From the NCBI GenBank assembly GCA_902570425.1, contig CACFYB010000003.1:18134-82133 (forward strand): a stretch of 64,000 bases of DNA. Direction: 5' to 3'. The position numbers and the translations under genes are program-made. Positions 1-7,846 of the stretch are shown piece by piece; the first letter of the stretch is position 1; each line of letters begins with the position of its first letter. This DNA is from an uncultured Pelagibacteraceae bacterium. GTDB taxonomy: Bacteria; Pseudomonadota; Alphaproteobacteria; Pelagibacterales; Pelagibacteraceae. The notes beneath the pieces were generated by a model. That model saw only the letters and a program-made list of their open reading frames with translations, ran no database searches and was not told the DNA's origin.

Positions 1-131
1 GGGAAAAAAATCAAGTAAAACAGGTAAATAATGGTCAAGAATGTGGAATTACATTAAAAGACTATATGGATTTTCAGAAAAACGATACATTAGAAGCTTT
101 TAGTGTTACATCAAAAGAGAGAACAATTTAA
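1..131 (+). CDS. infB: Translation initiation factor IF-2, C-terminal end (partial)
   Basis: The frame whose codons start at base 3 is open from the window edge to TAA at 129-131. It encodes about 42 residues including QECGITLKDYMDF and DTLEAFSV, which match the end of IF-2 domain IV, the part that binds fMet-tRNA. The ORF track missed it because the start lies outside the window. The next gene, rbfA, starts one base after the stop, as expected for the alphaproteobacterial infB-rbfA order. The identification rests on a short tail plus synteny. Confidence 0.85.
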   Translation, partial: EKNQVKQVNNGQECGITLKDYMDFQKNDTLEAFSVTSKERTI

Positions 132-132
132 T

Positions 133-501
133 ATGGCAGATAGAATAGGTAAACCAGTTTCACAAAGGCAACTGAGGGTTGGAGAGATGATTAAGCAATC
201 TTTAAGTATGATTTTTATGAAAAATGAAGCTAAAGTTCCAGAAATTGAAACTAAGTTAATAACTGTTACTGAAGTTAGAATGAGTCAAGATTTAAAAATT
301 GCGAAAGCCTATGTTTTACCTTTAGGAGGTAAAAATGCAGATGAAATTATAGAAAAGCTAAAAAAAAATGCTTTTTTAATAAGAAAAATATTATCACAAA
401 AAGTGATTATAAAATTTTTACCAAAAATTCTTTTTAGAAAAGATGAGTCTTTCGAGTATGCGGAAAAAATTGAAAACTTAATTAAACAAACAAATAAATA
501 G
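133..501 (+). CDS. rbfA: Ribosome-binding factor A
   Basis: RbfA is a small KH-fold protein that binds the 30S subunit and helps mature the 5' end of 16S rRNA, especially in the cold. The N-terminus (RQLRVGEMIKQSL) and the ITVTEVRMSQDLKIAKAYV segment are typical of the family. I place the start at the ATG at 133, giving 122 residues. The track's GTG at 103 would add ten residues inside the infB reading frame. The gene follows infB by one base and precedes rpsO by five, so all three are probably co-transcribed. truB, often found between rbfA and rpsO in proteobacteria, is absent here. Confidence 0.93.
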   Translation: MADRIGKPVSQRQLRVGEMIKQSLSMIFMKNEAKVPEIETKLITVTEVRMSQDLKIAKAYVLPLGGKNADEIIEKLKKNAFLIRKILSQKVIIKFLPKILFRKDESFEYAEKIENLIKQTNK

Positions 502-506
502 GAAAA

Positions 507-761
507 ATGAATATGGATAAAAGAATAAAAGATTTAGGAATTCATGAAAAAGATACAGGTTCATCTGAAATTCAAATTGCTTTATTAACAGACAAGATAG
601 AGGTACTTTCAAAACATATTAAAAAGTTTAAAAAAGACAAGCACTCCTCTGTTGGATTACTTAAAGCTGTAAATAAAAGAAAAAAATTGTTAGATTATCT
701 TAAAAAAAATAAGATGGACTCTTACAAGAATGTACTGTCGAAATTGAATTTGAGAAAATAA
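507..761 (+). CDS. rpsO: 30S ribosomal protein S15
   Basis: S15 is a primary binding protein of the central domain of 16S rRNA and forms an intersubunit bridge. The motifs DTGSSEIQIALLT, HSSVGLLKAVNKRKKLLDYL and the basic C-terminus are diagnostic. The length of 82-84 residues is close to the usual 89. Two in-frame ATGs (507 and 513) are possible; the second gives MDKRIKDLGIHEKD. It lies between rbfA and pnp, the standard rpsO-pnp arrangement, where pnp is often expressed by read-through. Confidence 0.96.
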   Translation: MNMDKRIKDLGIHEKDTGSSEIQIALLTDKIEVLSKHIKKFKKDKHSSVGLLKAVNKRKKLLDYLKKNKMDSYKNVLSKLNLRK

Positions 762-777
762 AAATCAAGATAGATAG

Positions 778-818
778 AACGGTATGGAACGAAACGAACG
801 AAACGAAATGGAAATGAA
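778..818 (+). repeat. AACGAAACG short tandem repeat in the pnp leader
   Basis: The 57 bases between rpsO and pnp contain a purine-rich run of near-repeats built on GAACG/AAACG and then AAATGG/AAATG units, ending at the pnp ATG. I see no stem-loop in it. ATGs inside the run are out of frame with pnp or lead to early stops. In E. coli this interval holds the RNase III-processed hairpin used for PNPase autoregulation; here the repeat occupies that place. Any regulatory role is inference. Confidence 0.5.
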
Positions 819-2891
819 ATGTTTAAAGTATACAAGAAGGAAATTGAAGTAGCAGGAAAGAAGATAAGTTTAGAAACAGGCAAAGTGGCAAGACAGGCAG
901 ACGGAGCAATAATTGCAAAATGTGGAGAGACAGTCGTTTTAGCAACAGTGGTAGGAGCAAAAAAAGTAAATCCTGATGTGGATTACTTCCCATTATCTGT
1001 AAATTATCAAGAAAAATATTATGCAGCTGGAAAAATTCCAGGTGGATATTTTAAAAGAGAAGCAAGGCCAACTGAAAGTGAAACATTAATCTCTAGATTA
1101 ATTGATAGACCAATAAGACCATTGTTTCCTGATGAATTTAAAAATGAAGTTCAATTATTACCAACAGTAATTTCTTATGATAAAGAAAATGAAGCAGATA
1201 TTTTATCAATAACGGCCTCATCAGCAGCATTAGCAATATCAGGAATGCCATTTATGGGTCCTGTTGGAGCTTCTCGAGTTGGATATATTGATGGAAAATA
1301 TATTTTGAATCCATCAAAGGTTGAGCTTGAAAAATCAAAACTTGATTTAGTTGTAGCAGGTACAAAAGATGCTGTGCTTATGGTTGAGTCGGAGGCAAAT
1401 GGATTAACAGAGGAGGAAATGTTAAATGCAGTAAAATTTGGTCATGAAGGTTTTGTTCCTGTAATTCAAATGATAGAGGAACTTGCAAAAGAATGCAGAA
1501 AATCTGAGTGGATTACGGAAAAAAAAGATCTCTCTGAAGTTAAGAAAAAACTTGAGGAAACTTTTACAAAAGATCTTCAAAAAGCCTTTGCTACAAGAGA
1601 TAAACAAGATAGATCAAATCAAATTTCAGAAATAACTGATAAAGCTAAAAAACTTTATGAGGAAAATGAAAACTTTACAGATCTAGATGTAAATTCTGAG
1701 CTTAAAAAGATTGAAAAATTAATTGTAAGAACAGATATCTTAAAAAATAAAAGTAGAATTGATGGAAGAGGCTTATCTGATGTAAGACCTATTTCTTGTG
1801 AGGTTGGAATTTTACCTAGAACTCATGGTTCTGCTTTATTTACTAGGGGAGAAACACAAGCAATTGTAACAGCTACTTTAGGTACTTCTGATGATGAGCA
1901 AAGAATTGAGAGTTTAGATGGACTCCAAAGAGAGAGATTTATGCTTCATTATAATTTTCCACCATTTTCAGTTGGAGAAACAGGAAGAATTGGAACTGGT
2001 AGAAGAGAAATAGGACATGGAAAATTAGCGTGGAGAGCGATTCACTCTTCACTTCCATCAAAAGAGTCATTTCCTTATACTTTTAGAGTTGTTTCTGAAA
2101 TTACTGAGTCAAATGGTTCATCTTCAATGGCCACTGTTTGCGGAACATCACTTGCATTAATGGATGCAGGTGTTCCAATTAAGGAACCAGTTGCAGGGAT
2201 AGCAATGGGACTAATTAAAGAAGATGACGATTTTAGTGTTTTGTCGGATATCTTAGGTGATGAAGATCATTTAGGTGACATGGATTTTAAAGTTGCTGGA
2301 ACTAAAGATGGAATCACTTCTCTTCAAATGGATATTAAGATTACAGGAATTACATTTGAAATAATGGAACAGGCCTTAAGACAAGCCAAGGATGGAAGAA
2401 TTCACATATTAGGAGAAATGAACAAAGCATTATCAGCTTCAAGATCTGATGTTGGTAAACATACTCCAAAAATGGAACAAGTAAATGTTGATAAAAAAGA
2501 TATTGCTGCTGTTATTGGAAAAGGTGGCGCAACTATCAGAGAGATTGTTGAAAAATCAGGTGCAAAAGTAGATGTAAATGATGAAGGTGTAGTTACAGTT
2601 GCAGCTCCAGACGAAGAGTCCAGAAATATTGCAATGCAAATGATTAAAGATATCACAGCAAAAGCTGAATTAAATAAAATTTATTCAGGTAAAGTTATGA
2701 AAATTATGGAGTTTGGGGCATTTGTAAACTTCTTAGGAAAACAAGATGGGCTTGTTCATATTTCAGAACTTGCAGACAAAAGAGTAGCTAAAGTTACTGA
2801 TGTTGTAAAAGAAGGTGACGAAGTAAAAGTTAAAGTGATTGGTTTCGATAGAGGTAAGGTTAAACTTTCAATGAAACAAGCTGCTGAGTAA
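819..2891 (+). CDS. pnp: Polyribonucleotide nucleotidyltransferase (PNPase)
   Basis: PNPase degrades RNA 3' to 5' phosphorolytically and can also polymerise NDPs; it acts in the cytoplasm, often in the RNA degradosome. The 690 residues show two RNase PH cores (about 1-210 and 310-540), a KH domain around 550-610 ([14 protein letters not shown]) and a C-terminal S1 domain from about 620 ([21 protein letters not shown]). Signature stretches such as [14 protein letters not shown] and [13 protein letters not shown] are intact. It is slightly shorter than the 711-residue E. coli enzyme, mostly after the S1 domain. It probably shares a transcript with rpsO. Confidence 0.98.
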   Translation: MFKVYKKEIEVAGKKISLETGKVARQADGAIIAKCGETVVLATVVGAKKVNPDVDYFPLSVNYQEKYYAAGKIPGGYFKREARPTESETLISRLIDRPIRPLFPDEFKNEVQLLPTVISYDKENEADILSITASSAALAISGMPFMGPVGASRVGYIDGKYILNPSKVELEKSKLDLVVAGTKDAVLMVESEANGLTEEEMLNAVKFGHEGFVPVIQMIEELAKECRKSEWITEKKDLSEVKKKLEETFTKDLQKAFATRDKQDRSNQISEITDKAKKLYEENENFTDLDVNSELKKIEKLIVRTDILKNKSRIDGRGLSDVRPISCEVGILPRTHGSALFTRGETQAIVTATLGTSDDEQRIESLDGLQRERFMLHYNFPPFSVGETGRIGTGRREIGHGKLAWRAIHSSLPSKESFPYTFRVVSEITESNGSSSMATVCGTSLALMDAGVPIKEPVAGIAMGLIKEDDDFSVLSDILGDEDHLGDMDFKVAGTKDGITSLQMDIKITGITFEIMEQALRQAKDGRIHILGEMNKALSASRSDVGKHTPKMEQVNVDKKDIAAVIGKGGATIREIVEKSGAKVDVNDEGVVTVAAPDEESRNIAMQMIKDITAKAELNKIYSGKVMKIMEFGAFVNFLGKQDGLVHISELADKRVAKVTDVVKEGDEVKVKVIGFDRGKVKLSMKQAAE

Positions 2892-2915
2892 ATTTTAAGT
2901 GCATCCCGCAAAAAA

Positions 2916-2945
2916 ATTTCCTTCTTTTTACTAGGAAATATTTTT
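2916..2945. terminator. Probable bidirectional terminator between pnp and fabI
   Basis: ATTTCCT (2916-2922) pairs perfectly with AGGAAAT (2933-2939) across a 10-nt loop. A T5 run follows on the plus strand (2941-2945) and an A6 run precedes it, giving a T tract on the minus strand. It lies where pnp and fabI converge and includes the fabI stop codon. The 7-bp AT-rich stem is weak. Confidence 0.5.
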
Positions 2946-3716
2946 AGGATCTGGCATCCCAACTTTATTATAACCAGCATCTACATAGTGAATTTCCCCC
3001 GTAACACCGCTTGCAAGATCACTTAAAAGATATAATGCAGAATTCCCAACATCATGAATATCTACATTTCTCTTAAGGAAAGAATGGTCTTCATTCCATT
3101 TATATAAGAATTTTGCATCACCTATTGCAGACGCAGCTAATGTTTTGATGGGGCCTGCACTTATTGCATTTACTCTAATGCCTTTAGCACCCAAATCTCT
3201 GGCTAAATATTTAACACTAGCTTCTAAAGCTGATTTACAAACACCCATTACGTTATAATTTGGAATTGCTTTAGTTGACTCGTAAGTTAATGTTAGAAGA
3301 CTACCATTTTGTTTCATCACTTTTGAGGATTCTTTTGCTACTTCTGTAAATGAAAAACATGAAATTAACATACTTCTTAAAAAGTTTTCTCTAGTTGTGT
3401 TTAAATATTCACCTGATAATTCGGATTTATCCGAAAAAGCGACTGCATGAACAACAAAATCAATTTCACCCCATTGTGATTTTATATCTTGAAATAATTT
3501 TACAACTTCTTCTTTTTTTTCAACATCACAGCTGAAAGTAAATTTTGAATTTAATTTTTCAGCCAAAGGAACCACTCTTTTTTTTAAAGCATCACCAAGA
3601 TAAGTAAATGCAAGTTCAGCTCCAGCTTCAGCTAGTTTTTGTGAAATACCCCAAGCAATAGATCTTTCATTGGCAACACCCATGATTAATCCTTTTTTAT
3701 TCTTCATTAAACTCAT
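2931..3716 (-). CDS. fabI: Enoyl-[acyl-carrier-protein] reductase (NADH)
   Basis: FabI reduces trans-2-enoyl-ACP to acyl-ACP, the last step of each fatty-acid elongation cycle. The 261-residue SDR-type protein has the FabI cofactor loop GVANERSIAWGI near the N-terminus and the Y-x6-K catalytic pair in YNVMGVCK, followed by ALEASVKYLARDLG and VNAISAGPIKTLAAS. The start could be Met1 or Met4 (MKNKKG). It is the last gene of the fabA-fabB-fabI operon, two bases after fabB. Assignment is firm because FabI differs from FabG in the glycine loop and Tyr spacing. Confidence 0.96.
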   Translation of the reverse strand: MSLMKNKKGLIMGVANERSIAWGISQKLAEAGAELAFTYLGDALKKRVVPLAEKLNSKFTFSCDVEKKEEVVKLFQDIKSQWGEIDFVVHAVAFSDKSELSGEYLNTTRENFLRSMLISCFSFTEVAKESSKVMKQNGSLLTLTYESTKAIPNYNVMGVCKSALEASVKYLARDLGAKGIRVNAISAGPIKTLAASAIGDAKFLYKWNEDHSFLKRNVDIHDVGNSALYLLSDLASGVTGEIHYVDAGYNKVGMPDPKNIS

Positions 3717-3718
3717 AA

Positions 3719-4930
3719 TTAAACCTTTTCAAAAATTAAAGCTGCATTTGTTCCTCCAAAACCAAAACTATTGGACATTACTGTTTTTAAATTTACTCCA
3801 GTTTCTGTTTTAGAAACTATTGGAAACTTTTTAGCTTCTTCGTCCATTTCATTAATATTTGCTGAGCCAGCAATAAAATTATTTTTCATCATAATTAAAC
3901 AGTAAATTGCTTCATGAACAGAAGCTGCACCTAATGGATGACCAGATAAAGATTTAGTTGAACTTATTTTTGGAATATCATTTCCAAAAGTTTCTTTTAC
4001 AGCGTTTAACTCAGTAATATCTCCAACTGGTGTAGAGGTACCATGAGTATTTATATAGTCAATTTTATTTTTAGCTGTAACCATTGCCATTTTCATACAT
4101 CTTACTGCCCCTTCTCCTGATGGAGCTACCATGTCGTATCCATCTGAAGTTGCTCCATAACCAGTTAATTCAGCATATATTTTAGCTCCTCTTGCTTTAG
4201 CATGTTCATATTCTTCAAGGACTATTACTCCACCACCACCAGCAATTACAAAACCATCTCTAGTTTTGTCATACGCTCTTGAAGCTTTTTCTGGTGTATT
4301 ATTATATTTTGATGATAGTGCTGTCATGGCATCGAACATTGCCGTCATTGCCCAGTGAAGTTCTTCACTACCTCCTGCAAAAACAATATTTTGTTTTCCC
4401 ATTTGAATCAATTCCATAGAATTTCCAATACAGTGACCACTAGTTGCGCAAGCAGAACTCATTGTATAGTTTGTTCCTTTGATCTTGAAAGGAACCGCAA
4501 GCGTGGCAGATGCAGTGCTTGCCATTGTTCTTGGAACTATAAATGGCCCCATTAGTTTAGGTGTTTTAGCCCTTGTTTTGTCTGCTGCTAAAATTACATT
4601 TTCGATTGATGGACCACCAGAACCCATAACAATTCCAGTTTTAAAATTACTCACTTCGTTTTCTTCTAGGCCTGAATCTTTGATTGCTTCTTTCATAGCA
4701 ACATAATTATAAGCAGACCCTGAACCCATAAATCTTATTGTTTTTCTATCTATGTGATCTTCAAGTTTGATACTTGGTTTACCGTGAACATGGCTTTTAA
4801 GATTATGTTCTTTATATTCTTCAGAGAAGGATATACCTGATTTTGAATTTAATAAAGATTGATGAACTTCTTCTTGATTATTTCCTAAACAAGAAACAAT
4901 CCCCAATCCTGTGATTACTACTCTTCTCAT
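3719..4930 (-). CDS. fabB: 3-oxoacyl-[acyl-carrier-protein] synthase I
   Basis: FabB condenses malonyl-ACP with acyl-ACP and is the synthase needed to elongate the cis-3-decenoyl-ACP made by FabA. The 403 residues carry the full Cys-His-His triad: C161 in [11 protein letters not shown]296 in [11 protein letters not shown] and H331 in SGHPLGAAS. These fall within two residues of the E. coli positions. The start codon overlaps the fabA stop (TAATG), indicating translational coupling. Together with fabA this marks an anaerobic-type unsaturated fatty acid pathway. Confidence 0.97.
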   Translation of the reverse strand: MRRVVITGLGIVSCLGNNQEEVHQSLLNSKSGISFSEEYKEHNLKSHVHGKPSIKLEDHIDRKTIRFMGSGSAYNYVAMKEAIKDSGLEENEVSNFKTGIVMGSGGPSIENVILAADKTRAKTPKLMGPFIVPRTMASTASATLAVPFKIKGTNYTMSSACATSGHCIGNSMELIQMGKQNIVFAGGSEELHWAMTAMFDAMTALSSKYNNTPEKASRAYDKTRDGFVIAGGGGVIVLEEYEHAKARGAKIYAELTGYGATSDGYDMVAPSGEGAVRCMKMAMVTAKNKIDYINTHGTSTPVGDITELNAVKETFGNDIPKISSTKSLSGHPLGAASVHEAIYCLIMMKNNFIAGSANINEMDEEAKKFPIVSKTETGVNLKTVMSNSFGFGGTNAALIFEKV

Positions 4931-5430
4931 TATCTAAACAACCCTACTTTTAAGTTATCAGCTGAATAAATTTTTTTATTGTCAGCTAAAACAACTCCAT
5001 TAGCTAGACCAACTGTTGTTCCACCTGGAGACATAATTTTTTTCATATCAATTTCGTATTTAACTAACTTTATATTTTGCAAAACTTCACCTGTAAATTT
5101 AACAGTTCCGACACCTAAAGCCCTCCCTTTACCAGGGTTTCCCAACCAACCTAAGTAAAAACCAACTAATTGCCACATAGCATCAAGTCCAAGACAACCT
5201 GGCATAACTGGATCCTCCTTAAAATGACATTCAAAAAACCAAAGGTTTTTTTTTATATCCAATTCAGCAATCAATGACCCTTTTTTAAAAGCTCCATTTT
5301 TATCATTAATTTCCGTGATTCTATCAAACATGAGCATGGGTGGAAGGGGTAATTTAGCATTTCCAGGCCCAAAAAGTCTTCCGTTGCCACATTTTATTAA
5401 ATCATCATAAGAGTAGGAGTTTTTTTTCAT
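4930..5430 (-). CDS. fabA: 3-hydroxydecanoyl-ACP dehydratase/isomerase
   Basis: FabA dehydrates 3-hydroxydecanoyl-ACP and isomerises the product to cis-3-decenoyl-ACP, opening the unsaturated fatty acid branch. The 166-residue hotdog protein has catalytic H69 in [15 protein letters not shown] and D83 in GLDAMWQL, plus the FabA-specific FYLGWLG and [12 protein letters not shown] segments. It is first in the fabA-fabB-fabI operon. Its start is 74 bp from the divergently transcribed irr gene, so the irr-side operator at 5482-5499 may also affect it. Confidence 0.97.
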   Translation of the reverse strand: MKKNSYSYDDLIKCGNGRLFGPGNAKLPLPPMLMFDRITEINDKNGAFKKGSLIAELDIKKNLWFFECHFKEDPVMPGCLGLDAMWQLVGFYLGWLGNPGKGRALGVGTVKFTGEVLQNIKLVKYEIDMKKIMSPGGTTVGLANGVVLADNKKIYSADNLKVGLFR

Positions 5431-5481
5431 AAAATTTGAACATCTTAATACTTGATTTTAGATCATTATAATATACATAAA

Positions 5482-5499
5482 GTTTAGAATTATTATAAT
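5482..5499 (+). promoter_or_regulatory. Predicted Irr operator overlapping the irr -10 box
   Basis: The sequence GTTTAGAATTATTATAAT ends with a perfect TATAAT at 5494-5499, only 5 nt before the irr ATG, which suggests a leaderless or nearly leaderless irr mRNA. It differs at one of 18 positions from a site upstream of rubrerythrin (reverse complement of 5963-5980). It also resembles the alphaproteobacterial Irr box (TTTAGAA-N3-TTCTAAA type) as I recall it. Autoregulation by Irr is inferred. Confidence 0.6.
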
Positions 5500-5504
5500 T
5501 AACA

Positions 5505-5933
5505 ATGTTAAAAAACAGCGAATTTATTGATAAATTAAGATCCTCAGGCCTCAGACCAACCAAGCAGAGACTTAAAATTTGTGAGGTTCTCTTTAATAGA
5601 GATAAAACATTCCATTTCACAATAAATGATCTTGCTAAAATCATCTCGGCAAAACTAAATGAAAAGATATCATTAGCAACAATCTATAACACAGTTCATG
5701 CCTTTAAAAATAAAGGCTATTTAAAAGAAATTTCAATAAATAGTGATAAAAGTTATTTTGATACCAATATAACAAATCATCATCATTTTTTTGATGAAGA
5801 CACTAATCAGTTAATCGATTGTAATAAGGGAGATATTGAGACAATAAATATAAAAAATAATATTACCGGAAAAAAAATTAATTCAGTTGAAGTTTTAATA
5901 AAAGTTGCGAGTGATAATCAAAATCAAAAATAA
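5505..5933 (+). CDS. irr: Fur-family iron response regulator, Irr-type
   Basis: Irr is a Fur-superfamily regulator that in alphaproteobacteria represses iron-using genes when iron and haem are scarce. The 142-residue protein has a Fur winged-helix N-terminus (GLRPTKQRLKICEVLF and SLATIYNTVHAFKNKGYLKEI) and a C-terminal dimerisation half containing NHHHFFDEDTNQLIDC. The HHH triplet at residues 92-94 is an Irr hallmark. Synteny with fabA-fabB-fabI also matches irr loci of Rhizobiales. The metal-binding tail is short and lacks the C-terminal CxxC pairs of classical Fur. A predicted operator covers its -10 region. Confidence 0.85.
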   Translation: MLKNSEFIDKLRSSGLRPTKQRLKICEVLFNRDKTFHFTINDLAKIISAKLNEKISLATIYNTVHAFKNKGYLKEISINSDKSYFDTNITNHHHFFDEDTNQLIDCNKGDIETINIKNNITGKKINSVEVLIKVASDNQNQK

Positions 5934-5962
5934 CTTAATAATTTCAATAACTTAAAACATAT

Positions 5963-6035
5963 ATTATAATTATTCTAAACTATTGACATATTGTTTAGAA
6001 TCATTATATCTTAATCATTAATCAAGGAGATCAAT
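5963..6035 (+). promoter_or_regulatory. Rubrerythrin promoter with two facing Irr-like sites and SD
   Basis: TTGACA at 5983-5988 and TATATC at 6005-6010 (16-nt spacer) form a good sigma-70 promoter. A perfect 9-bp inverted repeat, ATTCTAAAC (5972-5980) and GTTTAGAAT (5993-6001), brackets the -35 box. Each arm begins an 18-nt copy of the motif at the irr promoter: 5963-5980 on the minus strand (17 of 18 identical) and 5993-6010 on the plus strand (15 of 18), the latter containing the -10. An AAGGAGA Shine-Dalgarno lies at 6024-6030, 5 nt before the ATG. Regulation by Irr is inferred. Confidence 0.65.
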
Positions 6036-6452
6036 ATGTCATTAAAAGGAACAAAAACAGAAGAAAATCTTAAAGAAGCGTTTGCAGGTGAAAGTCAAGC
6101 AAATAGAAGATATTTATATTTTGCTCAAAAAGCCGATATAGAAGGTTACAATGATGTAGCTACAGTCTTTAGATCAACTGCAGAAGGTGAAACAGGACAC
6201 GCTCATGGACATCTAGAATATTTAGAACAAGTAGGTGACCCAGCCACTGGAAAACCGATTGGAGAGACTAAAGCTAATTTAGAGTCAGCTGTAGCTGGAG
6301 AAACACATGAATATACCGATATGTACCCAGGCATGGCTAAAACGGCTAGGGAAGAAGGCTTTGAAGAAATAGCTGATTGGTTTGAGACATTAGCAAAGGC
6401 TGAAAAATCACACGCTGGTAAATTCCAAAAAACTTTAGAATCTATTAGCTAA
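6036..6452 (+). CDS. Rubrerythrin (erythrin-type, no rubredoxin domain)
   Basis: This is a 138-residue ferritin-like di-iron protein. The four-helix bundle shows repeated Glu and ExxH ligands: [54 protein letters not shown] and [11 protein letters not shown]. The C-terminal rubredoxin CxxC pairs of classical rubrerythrin are absent, so electrons must come from elsewhere. Family members reduce peroxide or handle iron. It leads a probable operon with a CCG/Fe-S protein and a DUF3501 protein. Its promoter carries two Irr-like sites, and a hairpin follows its stop. The strong promoter and SD suggest high expression. Confidence 0.92.
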   Translation: MSLKGTKTEENLKEAFAGESQANRRYLYFAQKADIEGYNDVATVFRSTAEGETGHAHGHLEYLEQVGDPATGKPIGETKANLESAVAGETHEYTDMYPGMAKTAREEGFEEIADWFETLAKAEKSHAGKFQKTLESIS

Positions 6453-6462
6453 TCAAAATTAA

Positions 6463-6487
6463 TTAGTGGGCAATTTTTGCCCACTAA
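6463..6487 (+). promoter_or_regulatory. Intercistronic hairpin after rubrerythrin
   Basis: An 11-bp perfect stem, centred on AGTGGGCAA-TTT-TTGCCCACT, lies 10 nt after the rubrerythrin stop and ends 25 nt before the next ATG. No clean T tract follows (AAATTCTT). It looks more like an mRNA-stabilising or partial attenuation element that gives more rubrerythrin than downstream protein than like a full terminator. The track's TTG start for the next ORF lies inside this stem and is unlikely. Confidence 0.65.
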
Positions 6488-6512
6488 AATTCTTAATATT
6501 TTAATACCATAT

Positions 6513-7844
6513 ATGAGCAAAGAAGGTAGCACAGAAGCACCCATTAGGCATCCGATAGATTTTGAAAATCCAGATTTTATAAATCCTGAAAAACTAGATG
6601 CTGAAATGAGAAGAGTATTTGATATTTGTCATGGATGTAGAAGGTGCTTCAATCTTTGTGATTCTTTCCCAAAACTTTTTGATATGATTGATGAATCAAA
6701 AGATGAGGATGTAGAAAGTTTATCAAGTGAACAATTTGCTCCAGTTGTTGATGCATGTACTTTGTGTGATATGTGCTTTATGACTAAGTGTCCTTATGTT
6801 CCTCCACATGATTTTGACTTAGATTTTCCACACTTAATGTTAAGATATAGAACCGCACAAAAGAAATTAGGTAAATTGCCTTTAGTTCCAAGACAATTAG
6901 CTGAAATTGATAGAAATTCAAAATTTGGCGTTATGTTTTCTAAATTTATTAATTGGGCATCTAATCTTAGAAATAATTTTTTTAGAAAAATAATAGAACT
7001 TTTTACTGGAATAGATATTAGGGCACAATTACCAAAATACAATTCAGAAACTTTTTCAAATTTTTTTAAAAGAAATAGTCAAAAGATAAGCTTTGAAAAA
7101 AATAATAATGACAGAAAAGTTATTATTTATTCAACATGTTTTGTAAATTTTAATAAAAAAGATACAGGAATTGCAGCTTTAAAAGTTCTTAAAAAAAATG
7201 GAGTTGAGGTCCAAGAGACCTATCCTGGTTGCTGTGGTATGCCTTTTTTAGAACAAGCAGATTTACCAAGAGTAGTTCAACAGGCAAAAAAAGTTTCAAA
7301 CGACCTGTTAAAATGGATAGATAAAGGCTACAAAGTAGTAACTCTAACAGCTAGTTGTGGGTTAATGTTAAAATTTGAATGGCCTTTATTATTACCAAAA
7401 GATGAAAATATCAAAAAATTATCTGCTAATGTGATGGATATTGACGAGTATGTAGTTGATATTGCAAATAAAGAGGGATTAGTTGATGGTCTAAATGAAA
7501 TTGATGGCGGAGTAACAGTGCATCACGCATGTCATGCTAGAGCTCAAAATATGGGTATTAAAGCTCGGGACATGTTGAAGTTAATTCCAAATATAAAAAT
7601 AGACGTCGTAGAAAGATGCGCGGGTCATGGAGGAACATTTGGTGTAATGAAGGAAACCCATGACTTAGCTTTAAAAGTTGGCAGGCCTGCTGCAAGACAA
7701 ATTAAATCTAAGAATAACAAATATATGGCATCTGATTGTCCATTGGCTGGTAAACATTTGAATCAATTACAATCAGATACAAACATATCAAATGATGAGG
7801 CACTACACCCTATAGAATTATTGGCTAAAAGTTATAAACTATAA
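6513..7844 (+). CDS. Fe-S oxidoreductase with two 4Fe-4S motifs and two CCG domains (GlpC/HdrD-like)
   Basis: Starting at the ATG at 6513 (443 residues), the protein has two N-terminal 4Fe-4S motifs: C39-C42-C45-C49 (CHGCRRCFNLC) and C82-C85-C88-C93 (CTLCDMCFMTKC). Two CCG domains follow, with YPGCCGMPF and HHACHARAQ...ERCAGHGGTFG. This architecture is shared with GlpC, the glycolate oxidase Fe-S subunit and HdrD-type proteins, which pass electrons between quinone, flavin and thiol partners. No glycerol-phosphate or glycolate dehydrogenase gene lies nearby; the partners here are rubrerythrin and DUF3501. A role as electron donor to rubrerythrin is inference. No membrane segment is obvious. 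Confidence 0.85.
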   Translation: MSKEGSTEAPIRHPIDFENPDFINPEKLDAEMRRVFDICHGCRRCFNLCDSFPKLFDMIDESKDEDVESLSSEQFAPVVDACTLCDMCFMTKCPYVPPHDFDLDFPHLMLRYRTAQKKLGKLPLVPRQLAEIDRNSKFGVMFSKFINWASNLRNNFFRKIIELFTGIDIRAQLPKYNSETFSNFFKRNSQKISFEKNNNDRKVIIYSTCFVNFNKKDTGIAALKVLKKNGVEVQETYPGCCGMPFLEQADLPRVVQQAKKVSNDLLKWIDKGYKVVTLTASCGLMLKFEWPLLLPKDENIKKLSANVMDIDEYVVDIANKEGLVDGLNEIDGGVTVHHACHARAQNMGIKARDMLKLIPNIKIDVVERCAGHGGTFGVMKETHDLALKVGRPAARQIKSKNNKYMASDCPLAGKHLNQLQSDTNISNDEALHPIELLAKSYKL

Positions 7845-7846
7845 TT

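Noticed and set aside
1422-1607. Minus-strand ORFs inside pnp (1422-1607, 2402-2656, 2756-2980)
   Set aside because: They are shadows of the pnp reading frame, with low-complexity Phe/Ser/Ile composition and no family motifs.
4355-4706. Plus-strand ORFs inside fabB
   Set aside because: The fabB triad and full-length frame are intact on the minus strand; these frames mirror it.
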